A stretch of DNA of 64,000 nucleotides from Globodera rostochiensis (Eukaryota > Nematoda > Chromadorea > Rhabditida > Heteroderidae), in NCBI GenBank assembly GCA_018350325.1, contig JAEVLN010000024.1:589248-653247 (forward strand), written 5' to 3'. A program made the translations under genes and the position numbers. Shown piece by piece: positions 35,690-47,072 of this stretch (position 1 is the first letter of the stretch; each line of letters starts with the position of its first letter). Below the pieces are notes generated by a model. It made no database searches, had not been told where the DNA came from, and worked only from the letters and a program-made list of their open reading frames with translations.

Positions 35690-35785
35690 AAAGATATTTT
35701 TATTTTAAAAAAATCAAATTTTTTTTGAAAATTCTGCTTTACTGCTGGGGGGGGGGGGTCGGCGGTGCCGAAAGGCGTCGCCGTT
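35690..35785 (-). repeat. GC-rich hairpin repeat family D, inverted member with a G12 run
   Basis: TCGGCGGTGCCGAAAGGCGTCGCCG at 35759-35783 is a diverged inverted copy of the hairpin core. The shared flank (minus-strand AAAGCAGAATTTTCAAAAA) confirms common origin with 20215-20280. A 12-G run at 35747-35758 directly abuts the hairpin. Confidence 0.65.
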
Positions 35786-35932
35786 AGAAACAATTGAATA
35801 TTTAAATACTTATGCTAAGAAAAATCGACCTTTTAGGTAATTGTATCGCGAGAACACTCAACCCAAAGTAGCATCACCCTAAAGTTTACCACCAGGCCAT
35901 GTTCAAATTTGAAATATATCCTTGAAAACCAT

Positions 35933-36480
35933 GTAGTGGTGTCGATGAATGAGACCTTTTGCACAAGCTCATTCAATTAAAAAATATATATATAATATAG
36001 TTTAAATTGTTAAATAATTTTTTAAATGAGCTCGTTGTTGAGAGGCGCTTATTTCCGTGCATCAATTAGCTATACTCAGTATAGTACGTATCCAAAATCT
36101 TTATGTAACATCGGCAGTTAAATAATTATTTTTAAATTTAATTTTATAATTTTTAACTGAAAATTTGCGCATTATATGTGTTTTGATTTATGAACTCATG
36201 GAAACATATAATATATTATTTATATGCTTATTAATAGTTTTAATTCAATAAACTTCAATAACTTTTTTATAAAAAAATTCTTGCAATAAAAAAGCAAAAT
36301 GTAAGTAATTCATATTTTATATATAAACATTGTGAATAGGTGATTTGACGTTCAAAAATTAATTTTTCTTGTATTTTAAATGATTTTTTGTGTTAATCAT
36401 TATTATAAAAAGTTGTTCCAATGATTTCAATTGAAATATTTATTTTATCAATTACTAAACAGTTCTATCTTGACTTTTAT
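35933..36480 (+). repeat. Repeat family E, copy 2
   Basis: A direct copy lies at 37888-38507 (offset 1955 at the start). This copy lacks about 50 bases present there between AGTATAGTA and TCTTTATGTAACATC. The distal part (about 36180-36480) is also present inverted at 21936-22238. Confidence 0.85.
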
Positions 36481-37175
36481 TATCATTTTTGCTTATTTAT
36501 CGGTATGTTTAATAGTTATTATAACTGTTATTTTTGCAAAATTATTTGATTTATACTTTTGCTGTTTCACTGAATTTAATATTTTATTGTGCTTATATTT
36601 AGGAAACTTAACTCATTTATTTATTTAATTGCACATACTTTAAACTATTTTTGATTTTAAAGGTTTTGCGACTTTAACGACAGTTGTGTAATCTAGTATA
36701 AAATATTCATTTAAGTCATTTCAATTTTTAATGCGAGGTGTTACGCTAGTCTTTAAATGAATATTTGCATATTATTTTGTCCATTATTTTTGAATAACGT
36801 GCTATTTTATGAACTTTATTAAGATATTATTATAATGTTGCGCGGCTTTTATTATTGGAGTTACTTGACAGGCAGTGTTTCAGATTCAAGATCGCATTTG
36901 TTTATTATATAAAGTATTAAATTTATAAAATAAAAACATTTCTATTACGAGTTTTAGTAGTTTTTAGTTCTTTTTGATAAAGCTGTTTGTGATAACTACA
37001 AATATGATTAAGGTTATGCTTACAAATTAGTGTCGAGGATCCGTAAACTTAAAAAAAATTAAAATGGTTGAATGTGTAGTTGTTATTCATTTTTCAAAAA
37101 ATGATAACTTTATTCACATAATATCAGCCTTTATTCTAAAATATTTTTTGTTAAATCCATTTGTTCATTAAAAAA
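36481..37175. other. AT-rich spacer, nothing recognised
   Basis: No gene or structured repeat is seen. Confidence 0.5.
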
Positions 37176-37230
37176 ATTAAAGTTAACCTCGATGCAGTCC
37201 TCTCATTTGATGATAAACTGGTGTATTGTT
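37176..37230 (+). repeat. Coding-like 55-bp segment, paralog of 40993-41047
   Basis: This segment matches 40993-41047 with about six substitutions. In the frame shared by both, differences are spread over codon positions, and the peptide is of the type LD.V.SFDDKL..C. Here the frame ends at TAG directly after the match. It may be a diverged exon copy. Confidence 0.4.
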
Positions 37231-37887
37231 AGTTAAGCATTATTTTTTCATGAGCGCGGAAGTAATTTCAAATTATTTTTGGTTTTACCATAAATATGAT
37301 TGCCAACCATGACCACGTTGACAAAATCGACCAGAGGAACACGCCTTGCTCGGTTTTTTGCATCTAAAAAAAGAATTTGGCTCAAATTCGCAACAAGACA
37401 TTATTCGTTAATTCTGTTAATGATTGGGAGCTGCATAATTTAGTCTTTTATTTGTTTACTTTTGTTAAAATTTAAGCTAATTTTTATCATAGGTCTTAAT
37501 TTTTTACTTTTTAAATGCCTTTTAATTATAATATTTCTTCCATTCCAAAGGAAAGCTTTAGTAAACTTTCGAAATGATGATATAAGCATATTTTTCAGAT
37601 CAGTTGTGGTAAAGCTTTTGTTTTTATTGAAGCATCCGTGTTTAATTAATCCTATGCTTTAGACGCCAATTTAAACCCCGCTTTTAAAATCGTATTTATA
37701 GATTTTGGTTTTTAATATTTGTTTGAAATCATTTTAAAATGAATAATTAACTGTAACACAAAATACTTGATAAATACGTTAATTATTATTTTTTTTTAAA
37801 TATTTGGTATACGGTGGGCAGAAATTCAATGTCTTGCATCTCTCCAATCGTATTAAGCATGTGCTCCATTTGAAGTACCCATTGCTT
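37231..37887. other. AT-rich spacer, nothing recognised
   Basis: There are short GC-richer specks (about 37310-37345) without an interpretable frame. Confidence 0.45.
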
Positions 37888-38507
37888 GTAGTGGTGTCGA
37901 TGAATGAGACCTTTTGCACAAGCTCATTCAATTAAAAAATATATATATAATATAGTTTAAATTGTTAAATAATTTTTTAAATGAGCTCGTTGTTGAGAGG
38001 CGCTTATTTCCGTGCATCAATTAGCTATACTCAGTATAGTAAGTATCCAAATTATCTCATTCCGATGTTTATTATTGATTATATAAAGTGTATGAATTAG
38101 CAATTTATCTTTATGTAACATCGGCAGTTAAATAATTATTTTTAAATTTAATTTTATAATTTTTAACTGAAAATTTGCGCATTATATGTGTTTTGATTTA
38201 TGAACTCATGGAAACATATAATATATTATTTATATGCTTATTAATAGTTTTAATTCAATAAACTTCAATAACTTTTTTATAAAAAAATTCTTGCAATAAA
38301 AAAGCAAAATGTAAGTAATTCATATTTTATATATAAACATTGTGAATAGGTGATTTGACGTTCAAAAATTAATTTTTCTTGTATTTTAAATGATTTTTTG
38401 TGTTAATCCCTAACTTTTTTTCTTATTATTATAAAAAGTTGTTCCAATGATTTCAATTGAATTATTTATTTTATCAATTACTAAACAGTTCTATCTTGAC
38501 TTTTATT
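37888..38507 (+). repeat. Repeat family E, copy 3 (longest)
   Basis: Near-identical to 35933-36480 except for about 50 extra bases at 38050-38105 and roughly 20 more near 38407-38426, the latter also present in the inverted copy at 21936-22238. Confidence 0.85.
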
Positions 38508-39104
38508 TCTTAAGATTTCACTTAATTGTTTTTCATTTTAAATTTATTCAAATTATTTACTTTTAATATATTTTTGTTAAATTCTCTTTGAAATATTATT
38601 TAATTGAAGATAAAGCTACGCCTCTGTGCATTTAAAACATGTCGTCTTTCCCCCGCGTTGTCCTCAAACCACCAAATTGTTTTCCTACGGCTGATTAAAT
38701 ATTTTTATTTGCTTATTTAGATTATATTAAAAATGATTTTCTGTAACGCACCTTGGTTGTTTTATTCTTGGAACGGATTGTTATTTTAATTTGCCACTTT
38801 TGTGGCTAATTTGCTCAATATTCGTTTGATTATTTATAATGTTTTATAATTAATTTTATGTAAACAAAGTATTAATGTTACTTTCTCGGTTTTTTAAAAT
38901 TAAATGATAGATCTACAACACAGGCCGACTCTATGAACCCAGCAAATAGCCCCACAATACCGTACGCACCTTATATTATATGTTCTTAATTCTTCTTTAA
39001 TATTTTAGATAAATATTAAATTTTTTCCAGTGATTTTGCGCGTTTGATTTCACTTAAACATTCGTTGTGACGTTTATATTTAACTTTAATATTTTTAACA
39101 ATAT
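38508..39104. other. AT-rich DNA preceding the 13-kb tandem unit
   Basis: No gene. A 19-codon ATG frame at 38639-38698 (MSSFPRVVLKPPNCFPTAD) sits in a small GC-richer patch and may be an exon fragment. This stretch is not duplicated, so it marks the true left flank of the tandem array. Confidence 0.4.
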
Positions 39105-40879
39105 ATCTGGGTAATAAATATTGCCATTATCTGTTCCCGACAGCAATTGAGTTAAGGCATTTTTATTTTCCAATAAAAAAGATAATTTTCCCTAAATTTT
39201 TATGTTTCGGCCATTTATTTAATAGTTTAAACAATGATTAGTGCAATTATTTTATTATTTTATTAAACTCCTCAGGTAATTAAAAGAATTCTAGCCCGAG
39301 ACGGCTCATTTTTTGGTTTTAATCATTTTTTTCTTTTACAGGATTTAGCTTTTAGATAGATTTATCTTTGCCTTTAAATTATAAAGCTAAAGGGGTAATA
39401 CAATACATTAATTGATATATTTTTAATTGATGCTAATTTCGCAAAAAAAAACTACAATGTTTTATATCATGATTGTTTTAATGTTTGGAAAAGATTGAAC
39501 AAAAGCAGTACTTGTTGTCGGTCGCGTTAACCATGGTTGAGATTTTCTTCATAACGACGATTTATTAATTTGACGTTCTTCAATGGCTTAATAGTGTGTA
39601 TAAAGTGTGTAACTTTTTTTTTTTGATTATAAAGATTTTTGAACACGCACGAGAATTTGTCAATTTTTTTTTGGCGTTTTTTATTTATGTATGTTTGATT
39701 TTTTTTTTTCTGTATTCTTTATTAACTTTAAATTCGTAATCTTTGTAACAAATGCTTTTAACGATATGATTTCAAGAATTGGCAGCTAACTTGCACAAAA
39801 TAAAGTAGTGGCTTCATTGTTTTTTGGCCCTGAACCGCGCCCATTTCCAATAACACCGAAGGATGCGCTAAACATCCGGCCCTCTTTATCTTTTTATTTC
39901 AACATACTTTATTTCATGTTTTTGAAGGATATTGCGCGAAATTGTGGGTTTGAAATAATTTTTTTAGCAATTCATTAATAAATTATTAATTACTATATTT
40001 AATTTTGGGCAGTTTTAAATGTATACTATATTTATTTGGGGTTTCCTTTACCTTTACATTATTTATTTCATGCAATACACGGAACTCGATCCGCTTTTGT
40101 GGGGCCATTTGTGCTTGTGGTTCAGCGTCGTATTCATATCTAAACTGAATGGTGAATAATAAAATTTATTTTAGTCAAATTTATTTTTTACTTTTAACGA
40201 CCAAACTATATTTTTGATATTCAGTTTTTCATGAGAACAATTCATCGAACGAAGCGACTTTTAAATTTGACGGCATTCAAGATATCTCTATATTTTGCCG
40301 TTCCAATTTTACTATAAGATTTAACTATGAGATTCGTAGTTTCTTCATTATTATGCTATTTTACAATTATTTATTTAAATTTTTTAAAGAATTAAAACGT
40401 AAATATTTAAAAAAACATTATTTAAGTTAAATATCTTGTTTCATTTTTTTATTGAATGTCTTTCTCCAAATAAGTTCCGTTGATTCTTCATGCTAATTTA
40501 AAAACTTTTCCGAAAAAAATTGTTAATATATCATCTGTGAAACACTTGCATAGAATTTGGCGTGTCCAGCCGTCCGATGAGGTAGGTTATACGCTAACAT
40601 AACAGCTGAGCATTATTTAAAATGATCAACAAATAAAATGTTTAAAATCATTTTTATTTAACAATCTCATAATTAATTATTATTTATTAGGCAACTATTT
40701 TATTATTAATAAAAAATGGTTTTTATTTGTCAATTTAAGTGCCACTAAATTTATTCTTTTTTTTGCTGATACTGGAACAATTAATTTTTTTAAATGGGAT
40801 TGTGCTTCTAATCTGCTTCTTCGTTTTTTTTATCTGAAAGGCATTTAAGGTTTTATTGCACAATTTATTTTTAATTTGA

Positions 40880-41071
40880 TTGTTTTACATTAGGTTATTA
40901 TTCTTGAATATAATCTTTATATTATACTTATATTTATTTTATTATCGGTTTAATTGTTTAATGATTATTTTTATGTATATTTGCGATAAAAACATTAAAG
41001 TTGACCTCGATACAGTCTTCTCATTCGATGATAAACTGGGGTATTGTCTTTTTTCATGTATAGAATGCTGA
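40880..41071 (+). other. Open frame containing the paralog of 37176-37230
   Basis: The frame contains the peptide KVDLDTVFSFDDKLGYC at its 3' end, and that part alone (40993-41047) is repeated with substitutions at 37176-37230. Upstream the codons are AT-driven, so only the last third is a plausible exon. An identical copy is at 53908-54099. Confidence 0.25.
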
Positions 41072-41191
41072 AATTATTGTTAAACATTATTTTGAGCTCT
41101 GAATATTATTCTTTTTAAATTGTATTTTACCACAAATTTATAAATAAATACTTTCATGCTCCTACTACTCAATCTTTATACAATTTCATAA

Positions 41192-41335
41192 TCAAACAAC
41201 AAATTTTATAACTAATATTTCAATTACAAAAAAGAGAGCAGCTGCCTGCGCCGCTTTCGTCAATGTTCTGCTTAAGCCTTCTACATACTCGGCATATGAC
41301 TCGTCGTCGCTTGGAAAGTTATTTATTAGGTCATT
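41192..41335 (-). other. Exon-like island of unknown function
   Basis: The minus strand is open for 48 codons. The first 34 read as balanced protein sequence including PSDDESYAEYVEGLSRTLTK and an alanine-rich helix. The remainder is AT-driven. A stop lies just upstream at 41336-41338 and there is no ATG in the good part, so it would have to be an internal exon or a relic. I do not recognise it. The identical copy is at 54220-54363. Confidence 0.3.
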
Positions 41336-44300
41336 TTAATCAGTCCGAATCGTTTATTTATAATCAATTTATTAGATTTAATTTTTCCTTTGATATAATT
41401 TAATATTATCTATTATTCATGATTTAAAAATCCAATTTATGAATTGATATAAATTAATAAATGGTTTGCTTGAATTTAGAAACATATACTACAATGCAAA
41501 AAAAATTTTTTATTTTTATTACTACATTTTTCGATTTTAGCTTTTAGGACCGAAATGTTTTTATTTGTTTCTTTTTAGCCTTTGTATTATTTTAACTTTT
41601 TGGTGTTTTGTTTTCTTTTTTTATAGTTTTACGCGTTTTCGCGGCATTCTTTTTACACTATGAATTTAAACATACATTTTGATAATGTCTCGTTTCATTT
41701 GTTATTTTAATCTGCTTATTTTCGCTAAATTTTAAATCTCGATATAATATTAATATTAAATTTATTATTTTCATTAATTTTTAAGTAACACGGCCGCGAA
41801 AGACTGGAATTTCTAGATTTTAAACGACGAAGTGTGTCTCTGCTAGTTCGCCGGCATATGAAACGGCAATGCTTGATCAATTATCTATAAGAATTATATG
41901 GTCGTATATTTTGAATTTAACATTAAATAAAAAAGGCCATCTATATGTCGCCATTTATAGATTAAACATTTATGTATTATTAGAATTTTTGACTTTTTAA
42001 TGTTTTATATTAATATCCAACGGTATTCCGTGTCTTGCGCAATGGAAATTATTGTTAACAATAAAAAGTCCAATAAAAAATGCAGTTGATATATTATTAA
42101 GATTTTTATTTAGTACAGAATTTTGGCACTTTTTCTCGTTTATTTTTGAAGCAGCTTCAAATGTTGGATTTGTTTTGTCATCATATTTTATTCAATAGGA
42201 AATGTTTTTTAAATATTTTAATAAATCATTTACATGTCACCATGTGTCGCCTGTAATTACATTATTTTATATGCACGGCTAAGCAATTGTTTGGAGCTTT
42301 GCCCAGCGAGAGCCAACGGTTTTTTGGCACAATAATCATCATATTGGTGTCTGGTGTCATTGAATATAATATTTTATTTTAGACATCCCATACCCATGAT
42401 TAATAAAAATTTATTCCTAGAATTAAAAAACAATAATTTATATTTGTTGAAACATTTGTATTTAATTTAATCCCAACTTGAGACATTTTCAAGTTGTCTA
42501 TTTAAAGCGTTTTTTGAGATAGAATTATCCCATATAAATAGTTAATTATTAAGATTAAAAATTACGCAAAAATAACGAACTCAGGACGTCATTTGTTGTT
42601 TCTACGTTAATGATCTTAAAAGTTTCCGTTTTTCAATCTTGTCCGAAATTAGTTTATCTGTAAAATGAAAACATTTGTTAATGGTTGTTAGATATTCGGT
42701 TTTCCATTTTTGTTATTATTAATTAACATTATTTGGATTTATAATTCGTTACAACTTTAAGAATAATTAATATTTAATTTTATCTTTTCATTCAATGAGG
42801 TTTAATACGAAAATTTGAATTGTTCCCTTTTTTATTAGATATTTACCGATTTTATTACTGTTTTCTTTTATTGATACATTTTTTGACGGATAAACCTTTT
42901 TATAAAATGTTTACTTTAAATTCCTCGGTGTTGAATCAGATTCCGTCATATTAATATCATGGGGTCCTGTATAAAATTGATATGATAGTGTTTTCATCAG
43001 TTTTATTTATTTTTTTGTTATGTTAAGCCAATTTTAAAAGATATATAATTTATAATTATAATTAAAACGTCTTTAACTAATTGTTCGTTATTATTTTGCA
43101 TAAAAAACTTTTTCTTATATAGCATTTTAAAAAATATTTACAAATTTTAAACAATAAATTGTAAATATGTGTTTGTTTAATAATTAATTATTTTACTTTT
43201 ATCGCAAATTTTAATTTACTGTTGCCAAATTTCTTGTTTGTAAGCTTTGGAGAATTTTTTAAATAATCTACTTTTTAAAATTACGGCGAGTTCATGCGTC
43301 CCTGCCAGGGTCGCCATTTGTCGTGTTGTCCTATCGGGGGCCCTTAACCACTATACAATCTGCTTAATATTATTTAATTCCATTGATTTTGATCAATTAT
43401 TTTATTATCGTATTTATAGATTATTTTGACTTTATATATTTTAGGTAAATTCTCTTTTCTCGTTTTCTATGTATTTCGCGCTTTTGTGCGTATGTATTGC
43501 TGTACGATTTTTGCCCCCAATTTGTGAGATCATTTCTTTAATTTTACAAAAATTTTGGTGGTATTATTTTTAATCTTCTTTTCCTGTTACATTCGACAAG
43601 TTTATCGCATTCGGCGAGTTTCACTTTGTATTTTATAATATGTGAGAATTTTATATTTTTAACAATTTATTTATTTTTTGTTTGCAGTTGTATATTTTTT
43701 GAATTTTTGTAGATTTGTTATTATAATATTTAATTTCAAGCATTATATATTTTTATTTAAAGAAAAAATTTTTTTGCTTTTTTTAACTGTATTTAAGCTT
43801 TTCATTATTTCATGAATAATTAATTATTGTGTTAAAGATTTAGATCATGTAATGTTCTAACTGTTGCTTTTAGTATAAATGCTCTTGAATTTTGATATTA
43901 TAATTTATTACTGTCATGGTGATTATTACTTTTTTATTGGTCAGTGTTTCTATTAATTATGATCATTTATTTTTAATTGTTTTATCAAATTGTTTGATTC
44001 ACAATAGATTGCAGAATTTCGCTTTCTGTCTGTTATAACTATTTGGCATTTATTTAACCGTCTTTCCTCTAATAGCATAAACATTTTATCGAAATACATT
44101 TTTCAAAATTTACATTGACTCAAAATCATCAAAAAACACATTCATTATTACAATATTTAAACTCTAATTTTTGTTATTATTACATTTTTTTAGTCAGTAT
44201 ATCACTCTTAAGCCTGAAAAGTCAACAATGCGGGTCGTGACTCTTGGTCTCAACGTTGTCTGATTGTCTTTGCTTCAGCTCATATTTTATTTACTGTTTT

Positions 44301-45638
44301 TTTATTCTTTACTTGAAAAGTGGTCTCTTTTTTTAAATATTTATACTGGTTTTCTTTTTTTCAGTTTTTTGTTGTAAACGTTAGATTGTTTATCGACTGT
44401 GCTTATAATATTTAATTTCAAGCATTATATTATTTGGCATCATTTTGATTTTAAATGGATTTTAATAAAATGTGATTTAATTTTACACTATTTATTCAGT
44501 TGAATAATATATACGAAATGTTATAGTTTATCAAAGAACGACGTCCCCGGGTAATTATAATTCTAATTTTATTGAGGTTTAGTTAAGTTGAATTAGGAAA
44601 TATTCGAATGTTCTTTCGTTTTACGGGAATGTCATTGCTGGGATTTATTACGGTATGGTAATATTTACGTTTATATTTATTATTGGGAAATAACTATATT
44701 AACAACTTTTACACGCACCCTTATTGATAGTGTGATTTTTAATATTCGATTTTCGTTATTATTTAATTTTCTGAATTTTTTTAATTTGCTTTCATATGTT
44801 TTACATATTCTATAAAACATAAATTTTTTTTCAAATTCTTAAGTAGATAAAAAAATCAAAAAATTTACACAATAATTGAATATGGTTTAGGCTTACGTTA
44901 TACTAAAACAAAAAGCCAAATGAAAAAATATCACCGAACAATTTGCCGCAGTGGGCACTTACCGGCAATATGTGTACTACAGGATTACCGTGCGCATTTT
45001 AGAAAAAAAGCAGCGTCTGATTACACGTTTAGCACCATTTGCCTTACCTACCAAGCAATGTGGCAACCAAGATGGAGTTAATGAGCCAAAAATGAGATAA
45101 AAAAAAGGTTAGAAACATTGTAATATTCTAATCCAATAAGATTTGCATTTATATGAAATAAAAAATAAAAATTGAATCAATGAATAAATTAAAAGATATT
45201 TATTTCAACCAACAAATATAAACAAATTTACTGTTATTGCAATGAAAAACAATTATATTCTCATGTTAATAAATAGAGTTATGTTTAATAAACTTTAGTA
45301 AACTCCGAAAGGTCAATTTAAGCAGATTTTGAGTCAGAAATATATGAATATGACGAAAGCATCGAGTGTAAAAATATTTAAAAAATTAAAAATAAAGTAT
45401 AATACAACATTTATAACGAAAAATTCTAAAATAAAGGCATTAAAAAATTAAATGTTAAATTATATTGCATAAAATAAGTATTTAAAATATAAAAGCATTG
45501 GGACATACATCCTAAAAAATAATACTTTTACAAGCTTTTTAAAAGTTTAAACATAACAAAATACACAAATAATTCAACGTTAAAAATGGTCTAAAACAGC
45601 ATAAATTCGTCAACTTTAGGCTTTTAGTACCGCCTGGC

Positions 45639-45658
45639 GTGCCGATAGGCGCCGCCGG
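45639..45658 (-). repeat. GC-rich hairpin repeat family D, at the AT/GC boundary
   Basis: The core GTGCCGATAGGCGCCGCCGG is the inverted form of the family, with the shared CAAATTTC-type flank on the minus strand. It marks the point where the base composition changes from AT-rich to GC-richer. The unit 2 copy is at 58666-58685. Confidence 0.65.
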
Positions 45659-45752
45659 AAGAAATTTGAAGTTTTAAAGGCTTTTGATGCGAAACTTTGT
45701 CTAAAATTTCGCCAAAATCAATCGTTTTTTATCACAAATTTCCCGTTAAAAC

Positions 45753-45917
45753 TAGGGTTGCCGCCGGGGGGAGGGACGGGTTCGGACGGGGACGTGGAAA
45801 ACCGGGGATCCCCGGCCATTCTCATCCCCGTCCCCGTTCCCCGGTTTGCCCATCCACGAAAACGGGGATCCCCGGTGCTCATCCCCGGCCGGGGACGGGG
45901 ATGAAAATGCACCCCTA
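45753..45917. repeat. GGGGATCCCC palindromic island with hAT-like ends
   Basis: The sequence starts TAGGGTTGC and ends GCACCCCTA, which are similar but not identical as inverted ends. Between them are two GGGGATCCCCGG palindromes and multiple GGGGACGGGG motifs. The 8-bp flanks (GTTAAAAC and AAGATGGC) do not match, so insertion of this exact segment is not proven. The overlapping open frames on both strands are by-products. Unit 2 repeats it at 58780-58944. Confidence 0.5.
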
Positions 45918-46167
45918 AAGATGGCATCACATCAGAAATTTTAATGATGACATGACTTACTGTTTGGATTTTGGTTGAGACGTGTTTTTTGACAAGGGAT
46001 TTACATCCTTTTAAGGTAAATCCACAAGTGAGTTGATGTCCTTTTACTGCATAAGTAGTTACAAGCCCGGGACCGTTAGAAGGTGTGAAAATGATTGATT
46101 GGTTTTTTCGGGGCTGTCACTTTTGAGCCCGTGCCTATTGGGCCTTCCGGGGGTTGATTAATGGGGT

Positions 46168-46270
46168 TTGGGGGAGGGGTTTCTTTGAAGTTTGCCGCCT
46201 GGGGCTCGGACCGTCGCCAGTGCGCGAAGTTTTTGCGCACTGTTGGGGGAGGGGTTTCTTTGAAGTTTGC
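46168..46270. repeat. 28-bp direct repeats flanking a GCGCAC hairpin
   Basis: The same 28 bases (containing GGGGGAGGGGTTTCTTTGAA) occur at 46168-46195 and 46243-46270, 75 bases apart. Between them AGTGCGC (46219-46225) and GCGCACT (46235-46241) form a perfect 7-bp stem with a 9-base loop. The arrangement resembles a small regulatory or replication-associated module, but I cannot assign it. The unit 2 equivalent lies about 13027 bases further on. Confidence 0.6.
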
Positions 46271-46500
46271 GAGCCGTGATTAAAGGGTTTGGGGGGGGGG
46301 GGGGAGTAATTAATGAGTTTCGTGGGGAGGGGGGTGGGGGGTGAAAATGATTAATGGATTTTGTAGTGGGGTTACGGTAGGGAAGAGAGTGAGGGGGAGG
46401 GGAGGATGGTGTTTCGTGGACGCAGGAGGGAGGGGGACGGCGTCGCTTGGGAGGAAGGGGGGGGGGGGGGTTAGGGAGGCGATGGGTTTGTTGAGCAGGA
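46271..46500. other. G-rich tract with unstable run lengths
   Basis: The plus strand is very G-rich, with runs of 14 G beginning near 46291 and of 14 G at about 46457-46470. In unit 2 the same runs are 15 and 11 G long. A proline-rich frame on the minus strand (46158-46595) spans this tract, but its reading changes with the run lengths, so I do not call it a gene. Confidence 0.55.
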
Positions 46501-46607
46501 TTAAGAGGGGAAGATAGCGTCGCGTGGACGGAGAAAGACGATAAACCAACAAAGAAACTTTTTGCCCACTCCACCACTACGGCCAAAATGTTCAAAGGCA
46601 GATAACA

Positions 46608-46994
46608 TCAATGTGCAGAGATGGATTTGTTATGTGTGAATAAATAAAAGAAAGAATAACGGTTGGGTGTTCTACGATTGTGGAGGGGGGGGCGATTGGC
46701 CGACCATAGTGTCCGGTCGGTCATTTTCTGCCACCAACCGTCGAAATGGAATGGATCAACTTTAACTGCTCCAACTGCGATTCGGGTCTTCTCTGCTATC
46801 GGCCGAATTTGTATTCGAAACCGATTTTGTGCCTTCACAGCAGCATCAAAAATCTCACTGATTTTCTGCGTGTTGGACAAACAACAACAACAACAACAAC
46901 GACGACAGAAGCGGCGACAATGCTCAAATGCGAAACAAATTTGAGCACACTGATTGTGATTTGCAGGTGCTCGTTGCAGTGCTGTTTTTTGCAC
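46608..46994. other. Region open on both strands, coding unproven
   Basis: The minus strand carries a 128-codon ATG frame over 46608-46994. The plus strand carries an ATG frame from 46746 that passes through a CAA repeat (about 46876-46903) and runs into the start of the spliced gene at 47073. Either could be coding: the minus-strand reading has a balanced central part (QKISEIFDAAVKAQNRFRIQ), and the plus-strand one begins MEWINFNCSNCDSGLLCY with spaced cysteines. I cannot decide, and splice joins I tried from the plus-strand frame to the exon at 47058 do not keep the frame. The region is identical in unit 2 (59633-60019). Confidence 0.25.
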
Positions 46995-47072
46995 AGGTTG
47001 GTTGTTTTTAGGCTATCCATTTCGTTTTTTTTTTACTTCCAAATCCAAATTGTTCAGGCTGTGCATTTTGGG

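Larger units (their letters stand above)
39105..45638. other. AT-rich left half of unit 1, only exon-like specks
   Basis: No gene can be supported. GC-richer specks include 40069-40158 (a 29-codon plus-strand ATG frame with a hydrophobic stretch and a GTGAAT donor-like end) and 40556-40590 (acceptor TTGCATAG, 28 bases, then donor GTAGGT, so a possible micro-exon). Others are 40880-41071 and 41192-41335, listed separately, and 43280-43350 (a GC-rich patch, discussed under rejected tRNAs). All recur in unit 2 about 13028 bases further on. Confidence 0.45.

Noticed and set aside
21936..36480. One large palindrome with arms at about 22-24.5 kb and 34-36.5 kb
   Set aside because: Only short family E and F segments match in inverted orientation; the sequence between them, including the island at 23206-23354, has no counterpart.
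43280..43350. GC-rich patch with a tRNA A-box-like TATAGTGGTTAAGG on the minus strand (also at 56308-56378)
   Set aside because: No B box at proper spacing, no anticodon arm and no closing acceptor stem on either strand.
45697..45930. Open frames on both strands over the GGGGATCCCC island
   Set aside because: Both are by-products of a palindromic GC-rich repeat.
46158..46595. Proline-rich open frame on the minus strand (unit 2 counterpart 59162-59620)
   Set aside because: It crosses long G-runs whose lengths differ between the units, changing the predicted protein. The composition alone explains the open frame.
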